64,000 bases of DNA from Bin5 sp965207495 (GTDB lineage Bacteria; Chloroflexota; Anaerolineae; Caldilineales; Caldilineaceae): NCBI GenBank assembly GCA_965207495.1, contig OZ242287.1, positions 1,550,001 through 1,614,000 of the forward strand, written 5' to 3'. Every line of letters starts with the position of its first letter. Within the stretch, counting starts at the first letter, position 1. A program made the position numbers and the translations under genes. The notes beneath the pieces are model-generated. The model saw only the letters and a program-made list of their open reading frames with translations, did no database searches and was not told the origin of the DNA. Shown here one piece after another: positions 33,131 to 42,076 of this stretch.

Positions 33131-34453
33131 GTGAACACCACCAACCATTCATTCTGTCCTATACGATGGTCCCTTCTGCGGCTGGCCCTACTCCTGCTGG
33201 GCGCCGCTCTGCTCGCGGCCTGCGAACCTACCCCGACGATGAACGTTATCGGCTATATGGTCGAGCAGCGTCTGGGTGGCCCGGTCGAGCCCGATCCCTC
33301 CGTTGCCACGGGCAGCCTGTCGGGCCAGGTGCTGCACGCGGGAGAGCCGGTTGCGGGCGCCGCAGTTCTCGTCGCCACGCGAACGGGTACGCCCTACGCT
33401 GCCCGTACCGACAGGGCCGGGCACTATCGTATCGACAACATTCCTCCTGGCCAGTACGTGCCCGCGTCCGTAGCCCCGAACTTCGCCGAGACCGCCCTCA
33501 GCGGCGCCTTCGATCTCCCCTATCCCGTCACCGTGCAGGCCGGAGAAACTGCACAGGCGCCTGCGCTTACGCTTCGCCGCCATCATCCGCGCCCTCTGCC
33601 CGCGCCCTTGCCTGAGGCTGTCGACCTCTGGGTGGGGGAACCGGTTACAAAGACCGCTCCCTTCCCCTCCGGCTCTGAGGCATGGGAGCGTGCCTACGCC
33701 TTCACACGCGAAGGCGTCCGTATCATCTCCCTGCGGCTCTATCGACCTTCTCCAGATTCCGGCGAGACGCTGCCCCTGCTTTTCGGACTCTTCCCCGGCT
33801 GGGTCGACGACTGGGCCCCGGTAAACGTGGCGCTGGCTGACGCCGGTTACTCTGTTCTGGCGCTGTCCCCGTCAGGCGCGTGGGGACTGGACGTGGCCGC
33901 CCATGCCGAGGACGCCCGTCTCGCGCTGGCACTTGCGCGTGGTGGCCACTTGGGCGTGGACCTGGCCGACGCACCGGCGGTGGCACTTGGGGGCAGCTTC
34001 AGCAGCGCCATCGTCAATCGGCTCTTGCGGGATGAGCGGGACCAGTTCGCTGCCTGGCTGACCTTGGGCGGCATCAGTAACGCCTTCAGCGGCAGCGCAG
34101 ACTTCTACGCCCGTCGCCTGACTTTGCCCGAGCGTTTTCGCTACGTGATCCCTGCCCTGGGGCCCGCAAATATCTATCCTCTGCCATTCTTGTACTATTC
34201 GCCGGTTTACACAGCCTCCGACCTGCCGCCCACGATGATCATTCACACCGAAGTGGACCGCATCATCCCCATAAGCCAAGCATACGAACTGGAAGAGGCG
34301 CTGCGCGTCGCCGGCGTACCCGTGGAAGTCTTGTACTACGAGGATGTGAGTCATTATCTTCAGATCGGCGAAAATATGACCGAGTCCGGCGAAGAGATGT
34401 TCTGGCGCGTGCTGGCGTTTCTGGAGGCCCAGACTGCGCAAAACGGGGAATGA
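33131..34453 (+). CDS. Exported lipoprotein alpha/beta-hydrolase with carboxypeptidase-like regulatory domain
   Basis: The 440-residue protein begins at GTG 33131 and has a signal peptide with lipobox LAAC (Cys31). Residues ~60-140 form a CarboxypepD-regulatory-like beta-sandwich (GSLSGQVLHAGEPVAGAAVLV, DRAGHYRIDNIPPGQY). The C-terminal ~260 residues form a dienelactone-hydrolase/prolyl-oligopeptidase-like domain: LFGLFPGWVDDW, nucleophile Ser in LGGSFSSA, Asp in HTEVDRIIP and His in DVSHYLQ. It is probably lipid-anchored and cleaves an ester or peptide outside the cell. Substrate unknown. A longer frame upstream has no ribosome site. Confidence 0.85.
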   Translation: MNTTNHSFCPIRWSLLRLALLLLGAALLAACEPTPTMNVIGYMVEQRLGGPVEPDPSVATGSLSGQVLHAGEPVAGAAVLVATRTGTPYAARTDRAGHYRIDNIPPGQYVPASVAPNFAETALSGAFDLPYPVTVQAGETAQAPALTLRRHHPRPLPAPLPEAVDLWVGEPVTKTAPFPSGSEAWERAYAFTREGVRIISLRLYRPSPDSGETLPLLFGLFPGWVDDWAPVNVALADAGYSVLALSPSGAWGLDVAAHAEDARLALALARGGHLGVDLADAPAVALGGSFSSAIVNRLLRDERDQFAAWLTLGGISNAFSGSADFYARRLTLPERFRYVIPALGPANIYPLPFLYYSPVYTASDLPPTMIIHTEVDRIIPISQAYELEEALRVAGVPVEVLYYEDVSHYLQIGENMTESGEEMFWRVLAFLEAQTAQNGE

Positions 34454-34710
34454 ACTGCGAAGGACTTTCTCGCCTCGCTGTTTTTCGACGATGCGCAAAT
34501 CTGCGGGATTCGCCGCGACTGTACTATAGTAGCTTTGGAAAGCCGAGTCCGGCTGATTGTCTTGCTTTGGATGCCCTCTCCTTCGTTCATGAGGCATTAT
34601 TGGGCAAGCTGATCTGTCCGTCGCCAGAGAATTCACCTCCGGCGAGTGGCATTGACGAACTGTCCCAATGTGAGTCATGGACCCTAGAATGGATTGAATT
34701 GGAGAATCAG

Positions 34711-35676
34711 ATGAGCACTTCGCCAACTGTTTCAGTAAGTGACCGCGATTATCAGGCGCTGACTTCCGCCGTAGCTCTACAGGTCCGGCCTGATTACGGC
34801 GTTCTGCGCCTGAATGGCCGGGACCGGGTAGACTTTCTCCAGAGAATGACAACCAACGACATCGCCCGCCTTCGACCAGGCCAGGCCGCGGTAACCATTC
34901 TCACTAGCCCCATCGCGCGCATCGAGGCCGTCTTCACCGTTCTCTGCCGCCAGGATGACCTCATTCTGCTGGCGTCTGAAGGGCAGGCAGAAGTCTTGCG
35001 TCAGCGGCTGCAGAGTCAGATATTCTTCATGGATAAGGTGACCGTCACCGATGAAAGCGGCGGCATGGGCCGTCTGCGCCTGCTTGGTCCGGCTGCTGGA
35101 GAACTGCTGCGGTCTGTCGGTCTACCCCAGCCGGAATCCAATGACCAGTTCCTTGAAGACGATGACGTTACCATTCTGTGGCAAGAGCGCTATGACCTCC
35201 CCGGTTACGAGATCATCGGATCTGTCGACGACATGGCCGCGCTTCAGGAGAGATTCGCCGGCGCCGTCACGCTCGCCGGCAACGTCGCCTATGAAGCCCG
35301 CCGCATCGAACTGGGCCGTCCGTGTCCCGGAAAGGAACTGACCGACACCTTTACGCCGCTGGAGGCGGGCTTGGCATGGGTGTGCGCCGAAAACAAGGGG
35401 TGCTACACCGGTCAGGAGATCATCGCCCGTCAACTCACGTACGACAAGGTATCTCGATCACTGGTCCGTCTTCGTAGTGAACTGCCTCTGTCGGAGGGCG
35501 CGACCGTCAGCGTCAATAGTCGTTCTGTAGGTTCGGTCACCAGCTGCGCCCACAGCCCGTCAGCCGGGCCCGTGGCGCTGGCAGTACTGAAACGGGCCCA
35601 CAATGTCGACGGGACCGAGGTCACGGTTGAGGGTGTTACTGCACACGTCGAACAGCTTCCTCCTCCCGTGAGTTAG
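34711..35676 (+). CDS. ygfZ: YgfZ/GcvT-like folate-binding Fe-S maintenance protein
   Basis: The 321-residue protein has the diagnostic KGCYTGQE motif with Cys231, and earlier LNGRDRVDFLQRMTTNDI and LEAGLAWVCAENKG, matching the GcvT fold of YgfZ. YgfZ proteins bind folate and support repair or function of Fe-S enzymes such as MiaB and lipoyl synthase. The ATG at 34711 follows GGAG by six bases; a much longer in-frame extension lacks similarity. It is followed by an octanoyltransferase gene 88 bases downstream, which fits its lipoate connection. Confidence 0.9.
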   Translation: MSTSPTVSVSDRDYQALTSAVALQVRPDYGVLRLNGRDRVDFLQRMTTNDIARLRPGQAAVTILTSPIARIEAVFTVLCRQDDLILLASEGQAEVLRQRLQSQIFFMDKVTVTDESGGMGRLRLLGPAAGELLRSVGLPQPESNDQFLEDDDVTILWQERYDLPGYEIIGSVDDMAALQERFAGAVTLAGNVAYEARRIELGRPCPGKELTDTFTPLEAGLAWVCAENKGCYTGQEIIARQLTYDKVSRSLVRLRSELPLSEGATVSVNSRSVGSVTSCAHSPSAGPVALAVLKRAHNVDGTEVTVEGVTAHVEQLPPPVS

Positions 35677-35764
35677 GCGGCTGCAGCCGACCATGAGTAG
35701 CACGCTTCCATTAGATTCCAGGATTTGAGAGAGTAGCCGGCCGATATCTGTCTTGCCTTTCCAT

Positions 35765-36598
35765 ATGCCATCCACACATTGGCGTCTGATAGTTGAGGAC
35801 TCGCCCCGCTCCGGCGCTGCCAACATGGCCGTGGACGAGTCAATCGCTGAGGCTGCGGCCGCCGGCGATGTCCCCGCTACACTGCGCTTCTATCGCTGGC
35901 AACGTCCCACCGTCAGCCTGGGACGATTTCAAAAGATGGCCGACGTCGACGAGGCCCGGATCGCAGAACATGGTTACGACCTGGTGCGCCGTGCGACCGG
36001 CGGAAGGGCGATCCTGCACGTCGACGAACTGACCTATTCCGTCGCCGGTCCAGTCGCAGAGCCGCACATGGCCGGAGGCGTGATGGACGCCTATCTGCGA
36101 TTCAGCAACGCCCTGCTATCCGGTCTGACAGTCCTGGGACTTAAAGCCGAGAAGGCCGGCGCACGCGCTCGCACCGGGCGCGAACTGTCGGCCGCTTGCT
36201 TTGAAATGCCCAGCGCCTACGAGATCACCGCTGGCGGCCGCAAACTGATGGGTAGCGCTCAGAGCCGGCGTAAAGGTTATGTTCTGCAGCATGGCAGTTT
36301 ACCGCTTTGGGGTGATGTCGCCCGGCTGGTGGACGTGCTCGCGCTTCCATGCGTCGCGAAGGACCATCTGCGGCAACAGCTGCGCCGACAGGCCGTCACC
36401 CTTACCGAGGCTTTGGAGCTTTCGCCGGATTCGGATCAACTGGATTTTTCCCGACTGGCCGCGGCGATGGCTGACGGGTTCGCGTCAGCGCTCGATCAGG
36501 ACCTCCAACCAGGCACTCTCTCCTCAAACGAACTTCGCCGCAGCGCCGAACTGATCCGCACCCGCTATGCAGATCCGGCCTGGACTCTGCAGCGATAA
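35765..36598 (+). CDS. LipM-type octanoyltransferase / lipoate-protein ligase family
   Basis: The 277-residue protein matches the lipoyl/octanoyl transferase family: RFYRWQRPTVSLGRFQ, RRATGGRAILH and LTYSVAGP. Cys145 in AACFEMPSAYE is placed like the acyl-thioester nucleophile of LipM, with Lys160 in GGRKLMGSAQ. LipM moves octanoate from acyl carrier protein onto a lipoyl domain. The ATG at 35765 was chosen over a TTG four codons earlier. It overlaps an operon-like arrangement with ygfZ upstream and DUF503 five bases downstream. Ligase activity is the alternative. Confidence 0.88.
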   Translation: MPSTHWRLIVEDSPRSGAANMAVDESIAEAAAAGDVPATLRFYRWQRPTVSLGRFQKMADVDEARIAEHGYDLVRRATGGRAILHVDELTYSVAGPVAEPHMAGGVMDAYLRFSNALLSGLTVLGLKAEKAGARARTGRELSAACFEMPSAYEITAGGRKLMGSAQSRRKGYVLQHGSLPLWGDVARLVDVLALPCVAKDHLRQQLRRQAVTLTEALELSPDSDQLDFSRLAAAMADGFASALDQDLQPGTLSSNELRRSAELIRTRYADPAWTLQR

Positions 36599-36603
36599 CC
36601 CAC

Positions 36604-36891
36604 ATGGCAATCGGGCATCTGACCCTGGAGCTATACCTGCCCCTTACCAGTTCGCTGAAAGAGAAGCGAAGTGTCATAAAACCCCTCATTGCCCGTTTGC
36701 GCCGCGACTACAACGTCTCGGTCTGCGAAGCCGAAGGGCAGGATACGTTGAGCCGGGCCGTGTTGGAAGTAGCCTGCGTCAGCCAGAACGGCGCACTCGC
36801 ATACAGGCAACTTGAGAAAATAGCCATACGCGTCGAAAACTGGCGTCTCGACGCCGAAGTTGTCGATTATTTTATTGAAATGGTTGCTTGA
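36604..36891 (+). CDS. DUF503 family protein (YlxP-like)
   Basis: The 95-residue protein starts with LTLELYLPLTSSLKEKRSVIKPLIARLRRDYNVSV, the characteristic DUF503 opening, and ends with ENWRLDAEVVDYFIEM. The family is small, cytoplasmic and of unknown function; in Bacillus a relative is linked to ribosome-maturation genes. The ATG lies five bases after the LipM stop, so translation is probably coupled. Confidence 0.88.
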   Translation: MAIGHLTLELYLPLTSSLKEKRSVIKPLIARLRRDYNVSVCEAEGQDTLSRAVLEVACVSQNGALAYRQLEKIAIRVENWRLDAEVVDYFIEMVA

Positions 36892-37025
36892 GACAAGAAG
36901 CTGGCGGACAGACCTGCAACGTGCAGGACTCGCTCTTGCCGGCGGGACCCGTGCCAGCGGGTCCGTCGACCCTTACGCGATCAGGCCCTTACCCGCCCTG
37001 GCTGCTACTTTTTGGTGAATGCAGT

Positions 37026-37985
37026 TCAGTTGGCCTGCGCGGCGAGAGGAACGCCTGGCGAGGCGTTCTGTCTGCTCAGCGCAAAGAGGGAGTCTTCCCG
37101 ATTGTCCTGGGCTGACCAGCCGTAGTGGCGCACGACGAGCAGTGCAATGCTGACGACAACGCTGATGATTGCAATCCACTGGGCGGTCGCCAGTTGGCCC
37201 ATTACCCACGCGTCCGGGCGGAAATACTCGACCCAGAAGCGCCCCATCGGGTAGGCAATGAAATACAAGAGCGCTCCGTCTCCTCGGCGCAGCTTGTGTC
37301 CGAACTGCCAGTAGATGAGATAAAGCAACCCAAACAGCAGAATGCTCCAACCGGCTTCATAGAAAAAAGTCGGGTGAAAGCCATTGCTGGCGTACCAATC
37401 CAGCGTGGCTTGTGGGATTTCGGCGACACCGCAGGGCGGGGCCCCATCAGGGCGCTGGCAGGGATGAATGGGGTTGATGTAAAACGCCCACGGCAAATCC
37501 GTAGCTTGCCCGTACAGCTCCTGATTGGCGAAGTTTCCCATCCGCCCGATCGCCTGGGCGACCAGCACATTGGGTGCTATATAGTCCAAATAGCTCAGAA
37601 AGCTAAGCCCACTGCGCTTGGTATACAGGACAATGGCGATGATGCCGCCAATCAGCCCCCCGTAGATGCCCAAACCGGTAAATCCAAATCCTGCCTTACC
37701 CCCGCCCCACAATCGTATTATTTCAAATGGGTTTTCGCGATAGAAGGCCCAGCCTGGCCCGTCGGCCGGTGTACTGAACACGTGGTACAAGCGGGCGCCC
37801 ACGATGCCTAGGAGCAGCGTCCAGGCCAGAAGGTTCCAGATGTGGTCCGGGTTTTCGCCGGCTCTCTGGGAAAGCCTCGCCGATAACAAGGCGGCAATTA
37901 CAGCGCCACCAACAATGAAAATACCGTACCACCCCGGAGCAAAAATTCTGCCAAAGATTTCGAGTTCAAAAATGGTCGGGCCCAT
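37026..37985 (-). CDS. lgt: Prolipoprotein diacylglyceryl transferase
   Basis: The 319-residue inner membrane protein has seven predicted helices and the Lgt signature GRMGNFANQELYG (residues ~147-159). It has conserved TGLGIYGGLIGG, HPTFFYEAGW and a YPMGRFWVEYFRPD near the C-terminus. Lgt attaches diacylglycerol to the lipobox cysteine of lipoprotein precursors, several of which occur in this window. AAGGCGAC lies upstream of the ATG. It stands alone on the minus strand, convergent with the DUF503 operon. A short Gln/Asn-rich tail follows the last helix. Confidence 0.95.
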   Translation of the reverse strand: MGPTIFELEIFGRIFAPGWYGIFIVGGAVIAALLSARLSQRAGENPDHIWNLLAWTLLLGIVGARLYHVFSTPADGPGWAFYRENPFEIIRLWGGGKAGFGFTGLGIYGGLIGGIIAIVLYTKRSGLSFLSYLDYIAPNVLVAQAIGRMGNFANQELYGQATDLPWAFYINPIHPCQRPDGAPPCGVAEIPQATLDWYASNGFHPTFFYEAGWSILLFGLLYLIYWQFGHKLRRGDGALLYFIAYPMGRFWVEYFRPDAWVMGQLATAQWIAIISVVVSIALLVVRHYGWSAQDNREDSLFALSRQNASPGVPLAAQAN

Positions 37986-38112
37986 ACAGTTATTGTCGCC
38001 TTGTCAGTGAGAACGCGCCGTTACTCTTATTCCAGCAGTATAGAAGATCCTCGCACATTCGCGAAAAATCCGCCGTATGGGCGACTCGACCAATCCCGCG
38101 TCGCGTATCCCA

Positions 38113-39075
38113 TTACGGTCCCGGGGCACCGTTTTCCAGCCAAACCTCCAGCGTGGCGCCTACCCTCTCAAAACTTTCCTCTCCGAGTTTATCGACCGTG
38201 TCCTCAATCGTGTGCCAGTACGGATAGGTAAAGTCGATGATGTCAATGGCAGTGTAGCCGGCCTCAAGAAAGGGCGTGTGGTCGTCAAGTATCGGCGTGC
38301 CCGGAGCGAGGCGGAACCACTCACCGTATCCCAGCTGTGCAGCAACGCTCCAGATGGCTTCGGTCAGACGCCGGTCGGAATTCGGCTCCCACAAGAGCTG
38401 CTGATCTGCATCGCCAATCATGTCTACGATGACCGTGTATTTCGGCGACTGGCACTCGCCCAGCGCATCCAGATTCTCGACAAAATAGCGGCTGCCTAGA
38501 ATCCAGTCCCATCCAGGAATGCGTCCATTGTCCTCGGCGTCAAAAAATGCCAAACAAATCGTGTGGTTGGTGGTATCCACGTCCAGGGTGCGGGCCAACT
38601 CAAGCAGAACCGCCACGCCGGACGCGCCGTCATTGGCCCCGGGTACAGGTGTTTCACGGTTGGCGGGGTCAGGGTCCTCATCAGAAAGGATGCGCGTATC
38701 GTAATGCGCGCCCAAAATGATCACTGGCCCCGATCCCTTGAAGGCGATGAAATTGCGTGCCTCCACTTCCGGAAGCGGACGGAATGGCTGAATCAGTACA
38801 TCCCATCCATTCGCATTTAGTTCCTGAACCATCCAGTCGCCCATCTCGCGATGAGCCGGCGTGCCGGTTATCCGTGGTCCAAAAGCCATCTGTTCCTCTA
38901 CATAATTCATCGCCTGCTCAGCCGAAAAAGATGCAGGGGAGACCGGCAATTCCAGCAGTCCATAGCCCAGATATCCGAAGAACCCCGCAGATGCCGCCAG
39001 AGCAACCAGCAGCGTGATTTCGGTGCGAAAGGTCTTTGTCGTATTCATGAGGCGCCGCCAGTTTTCCAGGAACAT
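38113..39075 (-). CDS. Membrane-anchored M28 family metallopeptidase / glutaminyl cyclase-like
   Basis: The 320-residue protein has one N-terminal membrane helix (residues ~19-43). The catalytic domain carries the M28 zinc set: His in GAHYDTR, Asp in GANDGASG, Glu in FFDAEDNG, Asp in IVDMIGDAD and His in YWHTIEDT. M28 enzymes remove N-terminal amino acids or cyclise Gln. The active site is expected outside the membrane. An internal ATG (39048) is a possible alternative start; neither has a strong ribosome site. It follows der on the same strand after 201 bases, possibly loosely cotranscribed. Confidence 0.88.
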   Translation of the reverse strand: MFLENWRRLMNTTKTFRTEITLLVALAASAGFFGYLGYGLLELPVSPASFSAEQAMNYVEEQMAFGPRITGTPAHREMGDWMVQELNANGWDVLIQPFRPLPEVEARNFIAFKGSGPVIILGAHYDTRILSDEDPDPANRETPVPGANDGASGVAVLLELARTLDVDTTNHTICLAFFDAEDNGRIPGWDWILGSRYFVENLDALGECQSPKYTVIVDMIGDADQQLLWEPNSDRRLTEAIWSVAAQLGYGEWFRLAPGTPILDDHTPFLEAGYTAIDIIDFTYPYWHTIEDTVDKLGEESFERVGATLEVWLENGAPGP

Positions 39076-39276
39076 GGGTTGATTGTTGGGCCTAGTGCCT
39101 CGGCAAGTGTAAGTCCAATGAAGATCGGTCTGGTCCCGTATTACGCACAGTCAAGAAAGTGGTCATCTCTACATGTGAGTGCGGCCTGCGCCGCGTGCCA
39201 TCATGTCAAGACAGGTTTCAACATGCTCCCTGCTGCCGAATCCCGCTCAAGCAATTGGGCAATCAAGAGACACGAA

Positions 39277-40650
39277 TCAGGAGCGGGCCCGCAGCCGAAT
39301 TCGGATGGGGGTACCAACAAACGGGTAATGCCGCCGCAACTGGTTTTCCAGATAACGAAGATAACTGAAGTGGGCCAATTCCGGATCATTGACGAACAGA
39401 ATAAAGGTAGGCGGCTCGACGCTGGCCTGGGTGGCGTAATAGATGCGCAGGGGTCGCCGCTGCTTCGTGGCCGGTGGTGAATGGTGGTACGCATCCTGAA
39501 TGACGCCATTCAAATCAGACGTTGAGATGCGGTGCTTCCGTTCTGCCGCCACTGTCAGCGCCGTGGGCAACACCTTCTGCACGCGCTGCTTGGTCAACGC
39601 GCTGATGAAAAGCACCGGTACGTAGTCAAGAAACTTGAGGTCCGCGCGCACTTTTCGCGTGTATTCTACCATCGTCTGTGTGTTTTTTTCGACGATGTCC
39701 CACTTGTTCACCAGGACAATTACGCTCTTGTGCGCCTCCAGTACATGGCCGGCAATGTGTGCATCTTGCGCAGTGACACCCTCGACTCCGTCAATGAGAA
39801 GCAGGGCCACGTCGGCTCGATCGATGCTGCGCATACTGCGAAGTACGCTGTATTTCTCGATCCCCGGCTCCACTCTCCCCCGTCGTCGGATTCCCGCCGT
39901 GTCAATCAAGGAGATATTCTGACCGTGGTAAACGATCTCAGTGTCGATGGGATCGCGTGTCGTGCCGGCGATTTCACTTACGATGGCCCTCTCCCGCCCG
40001 ATCAAGGTGTTCAACAGGCTGCTCTTACCTACATTCGGTCGTCCCACGAGCGCAATGGCAACGACATCTTCCTCTCTCTCATCCCCAACCAGGCTGTCGG
40101 AAAGCTCAGCCGCGATCGAGTCGAGCAGGTCGCCAACTCCTATCCCATGAAAGGCGCTGATCGCAATCGGTTCACCGACGCCCAGCGCCCAGAACTCCGC
40201 CGCGTCCAGCTGCCTCTGTTCACTCTCAGCCTTGTTGACCGCAAGAAAGACTGGTTTGGTCGTCTGCTGCAAATATTCGGCAAGGTCCTCGTCAGCTGCT
40301 GTAAGGCCATCTTTTCCGTCCACCACCAAGACGATGGCATCGGCCTCGTCCACGGCAATCCGGGCCTGGTTCGTGATTTCGGTCACATAACGAGCGGAAT
40401 CACGCGCCAGGGGCGCCCCGCCCGGTCGCGCAGCCCTGTATTCGGCCGTCTTCTGCGCTTCCAGGCCCCCTGTGTCAATCACGACGAAGGAAACCCCGTT
40501 CCACTCCGCCTCCCCGTAAATCCGGTCTCGGGTCGTACCAGGCAGGTCCTCGACGATCGCGGTTCTGGCGCCGATAAGTCGGTTGAATAGGGTCGACTTG
40601 CCCACATTGGGCCGACCCACGAGCGCGATAGTTGCTTTACGTTGCGTCAT
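39277..40650 (-). CDS. der: Ribosome-biogenesis GTPase Der (EngA)
   Basis: The 457-residue protein has the two tandem GTPase domains unique to Der. Domain 1: GRPNVGKST, DTGGLEAQ, NKAESE (G4-like). Domain 2: GRPNVGKSS, DTAGIRRRG, NKWDIVEKN. A C-terminal KH-like domain begins with ISTSDLNGVIQDAYHHSPP and ends PIRIRLRARS. Der is needed for 50S subunit maturation. Its ATG lies six bases from the cdaR stop, placing it last in a cdaA-cdaR-der operon. All key G-motif residues are present. Confidence 0.96.
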   Translation of the reverse strand: MTQRKATIALVGRPNVGKSTLFNRLIGARTAIVEDLPGTTRDRIYGEAEWNGVSFVVIDTGGLEAQKTAEYRAARPGGAPLARDSARYVTEITNQARIAVDEADAIVLVVDGKDGLTAADEDLAEYLQQTTKPVFLAVNKAESEQRQLDAAEFWALGVGEPIAISAFHGIGVGDLLDSIAAELSDSLVGDEREEDVVAIALVGRPNVGKSSLLNTLIGRERAIVSEIAGTTRDPIDTEIVYHGQNISLIDTAGIRRRGRVEPGIEKYSVLRSMRSIDRADVALLLIDGVEGVTAQDAHIAGHVLEAHKSVIVLVNKWDIVEKNTQTMVEYTRKVRADLKFLDYVPVLFISALTKQRVQKVLPTALTVAAERKHRISTSDLNGVIQDAYHHSPPATKQRRPLRIYYATQASVEPPTFILFVNDPELAHFSYLRYLENQLRRHYPFVGTPIRIRLRARS

Positions 40651-40656
40651 TTCAGG

Positions 40657-42051
40657 TCAACTGGACGATGAAGGTGTTTCCGTTGGCGCCGGCTCGGTTT
40701 GCTCTGGCGCCGGAACGGGCGAAGGTTGCACAGTTTCATTTGCCGACGGCGGCGGCGTCTCTGATGACTCCGCTTCGGTCTCAGCCGTCGGTTCCACCGG
40801 TTCAGGCACCGGAGTTGCCGGAGTCCCAACCGGCTCAGGAGTCGCCGTGGCCGTCGGTGTGATCAATGATTCAATCAGCACTTCGATTGCTTCAGGGATC
40901 ACGCCCTGTTCAACGATTCCTTCGGGCACCACAACCGTCGGTTCGACCAGGTGGCTGCCGGGCAACAGTCCAGTCAGGTCCAAGAGCACGCGCACCTCTT
41001 CAGGGCCCAGCAGTTCCAACCGCGGCAGCGGGCCGCTCACGATCACTTCGACCTCCTCCAATGATACCGTGATTCGCATGTCATCGCCCGCGCCCTGTAT
41101 GACTGGATGGCGAGTGACGGTCAGGCTGCTTTCCAGCGGCGCAACGCCCACTGTCACCAGGACGCTTTCCTGAAGTGTGGAAACATTCTCTGGCAATATC
41201 AGCGGCAGGCGTTCCCGTACGTCGTCTATCGCGCCTTCAATAAGTAGAGGTGTCGTCTCCACAAATCCGGGTACTTCCCGCAGTGCGTTGGGGCTGCCTG
41301 TCAGAACTACCGTCTGTGGCTCTACACTCACTCCAGTCAGGCGGTAATTGGGCGAAGGCAGACCCTTCACATCGGCGCGCACAACCACCTCTTTCCGCCC
41401 AGGCGGCTGCACTACGGGCACTACGATTCGGGCATTGCCAGGTTCAATTTCGACCCTTTCCACCTCCAGGTTCTGGGCACTACGGGCGATGAGCGGCCGA
41501 ACCTGCTCTACCTGGCTCTTGGCATTGCGGAGAAAGACAGTCGCGACTACCGACCGTACCTGCGAGACAAGTGTCCGCGGGCCAGAAATCTCTACCTCAA
41601 CCGGCTCCGATAGCGGTTCTTGCCATTCGTACCCAAAAGCCGGGCTGTCCATTACTTCCACCTCTATCGGAACAAACCGGGAAATCACAGGCTCCAGCTG
41701 GATGAGCAGCTGCCGCGGTTCAAGAGCGATGACTTCGACATCGGGATTCAGAGCAGTAACCATTACCTCCACCTCGTGGCTGCCCGCTGTCAGATTGGCC
41801 AAGTCTAAGACCGCACTGAAATCGTCCACATGCAGTGATTCCAGCGTGCGTTGCGGTGCTCGGATCGTCAGTACCGCAGTGCGATTCGTCAAGTCTTGCA
41901 CGCTCTGCAGTCCCGGCCCCATGTTGCGCAGTTCTATAAGAATCGGCTCTTCAAACTCCTGCCGATTCATCGGGTTTTCCTGGTCGATCGCAATAAACCA
42001 CACGACAAATGCCAACAGAACCGACAGAAGCAGAGTCGTTGTCGGTTTCAT
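40657..42051 (-). CDS. cdaR: CdaR-like YbbR-domain regulator of diadenylate cyclase, with long Pro/Thr/Glu tail
   Basis: The 464-residue protein has an N-terminal transmembrane helix (residues ~6-24, LLLSVLLAFVVWFIAI), four YbbR domains (e.g. PRQLLIQLEPVISRFVPIEVEV, VEISGPRTLVSQV, GSPNALREVP) and a ~75-residue C-terminal tail rich in Pro, Thr and Glu, which CdaR proteins usually lack. YbbR proteins bind the membrane cyclase CdaA and tune c-di-AMP output. The ATG at 42051 was chosen just after the cdaA stop; a start at 42111 would overlap cdaA. It lies between cdaA and der. Confidence 0.9.
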   Translation of the reverse strand: MKPTTTLLLSVLLAFVVWFIAIDQENPMNRQEFEEPILIELRNMGPGLQSVQDLTNRTAVLTIRAPQRTLESLHVDDFSAVLDLANLTAGSHEVEVMVTALNPDVEVIALEPRQLLIQLEPVISRFVPIEVEVMDSPAFGYEWQEPLSEPVEVEISGPRTLVSQVRSVVATVFLRNAKSQVEQVRPLIARSAQNLEVERVEIEPGNARIVVPVVQPPGRKEVVVRADVKGLPSPNYRLTGVSVEPQTVVLTGSPNALREVPGFVETTPLLIEGAIDDVRERLPLILPENVSTLQESVLVTVGVAPLESSLTVTRHPVIQGAGDDMRITVSLEEVEVIVSGPLPRLELLGPEEVRVLLDLTGLLPGSHLVEPTVVVPEGIVEQGVIPEAIEVLIESLITPTATATPEPVGTPATPVPEPVEPTAETEAESSETPPPSANETVQPSPVPAPEQTEPAPTETPSSSS

Positions 42052-42076
42052 GGAACGACCGTATCGCCGAATTTCA

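Noticed and set aside
39532..40590. Plus-strand open frame opposite der
   Set aside because: Antisense shadow of an essential GTPase gene with all motifs on the minus strand.
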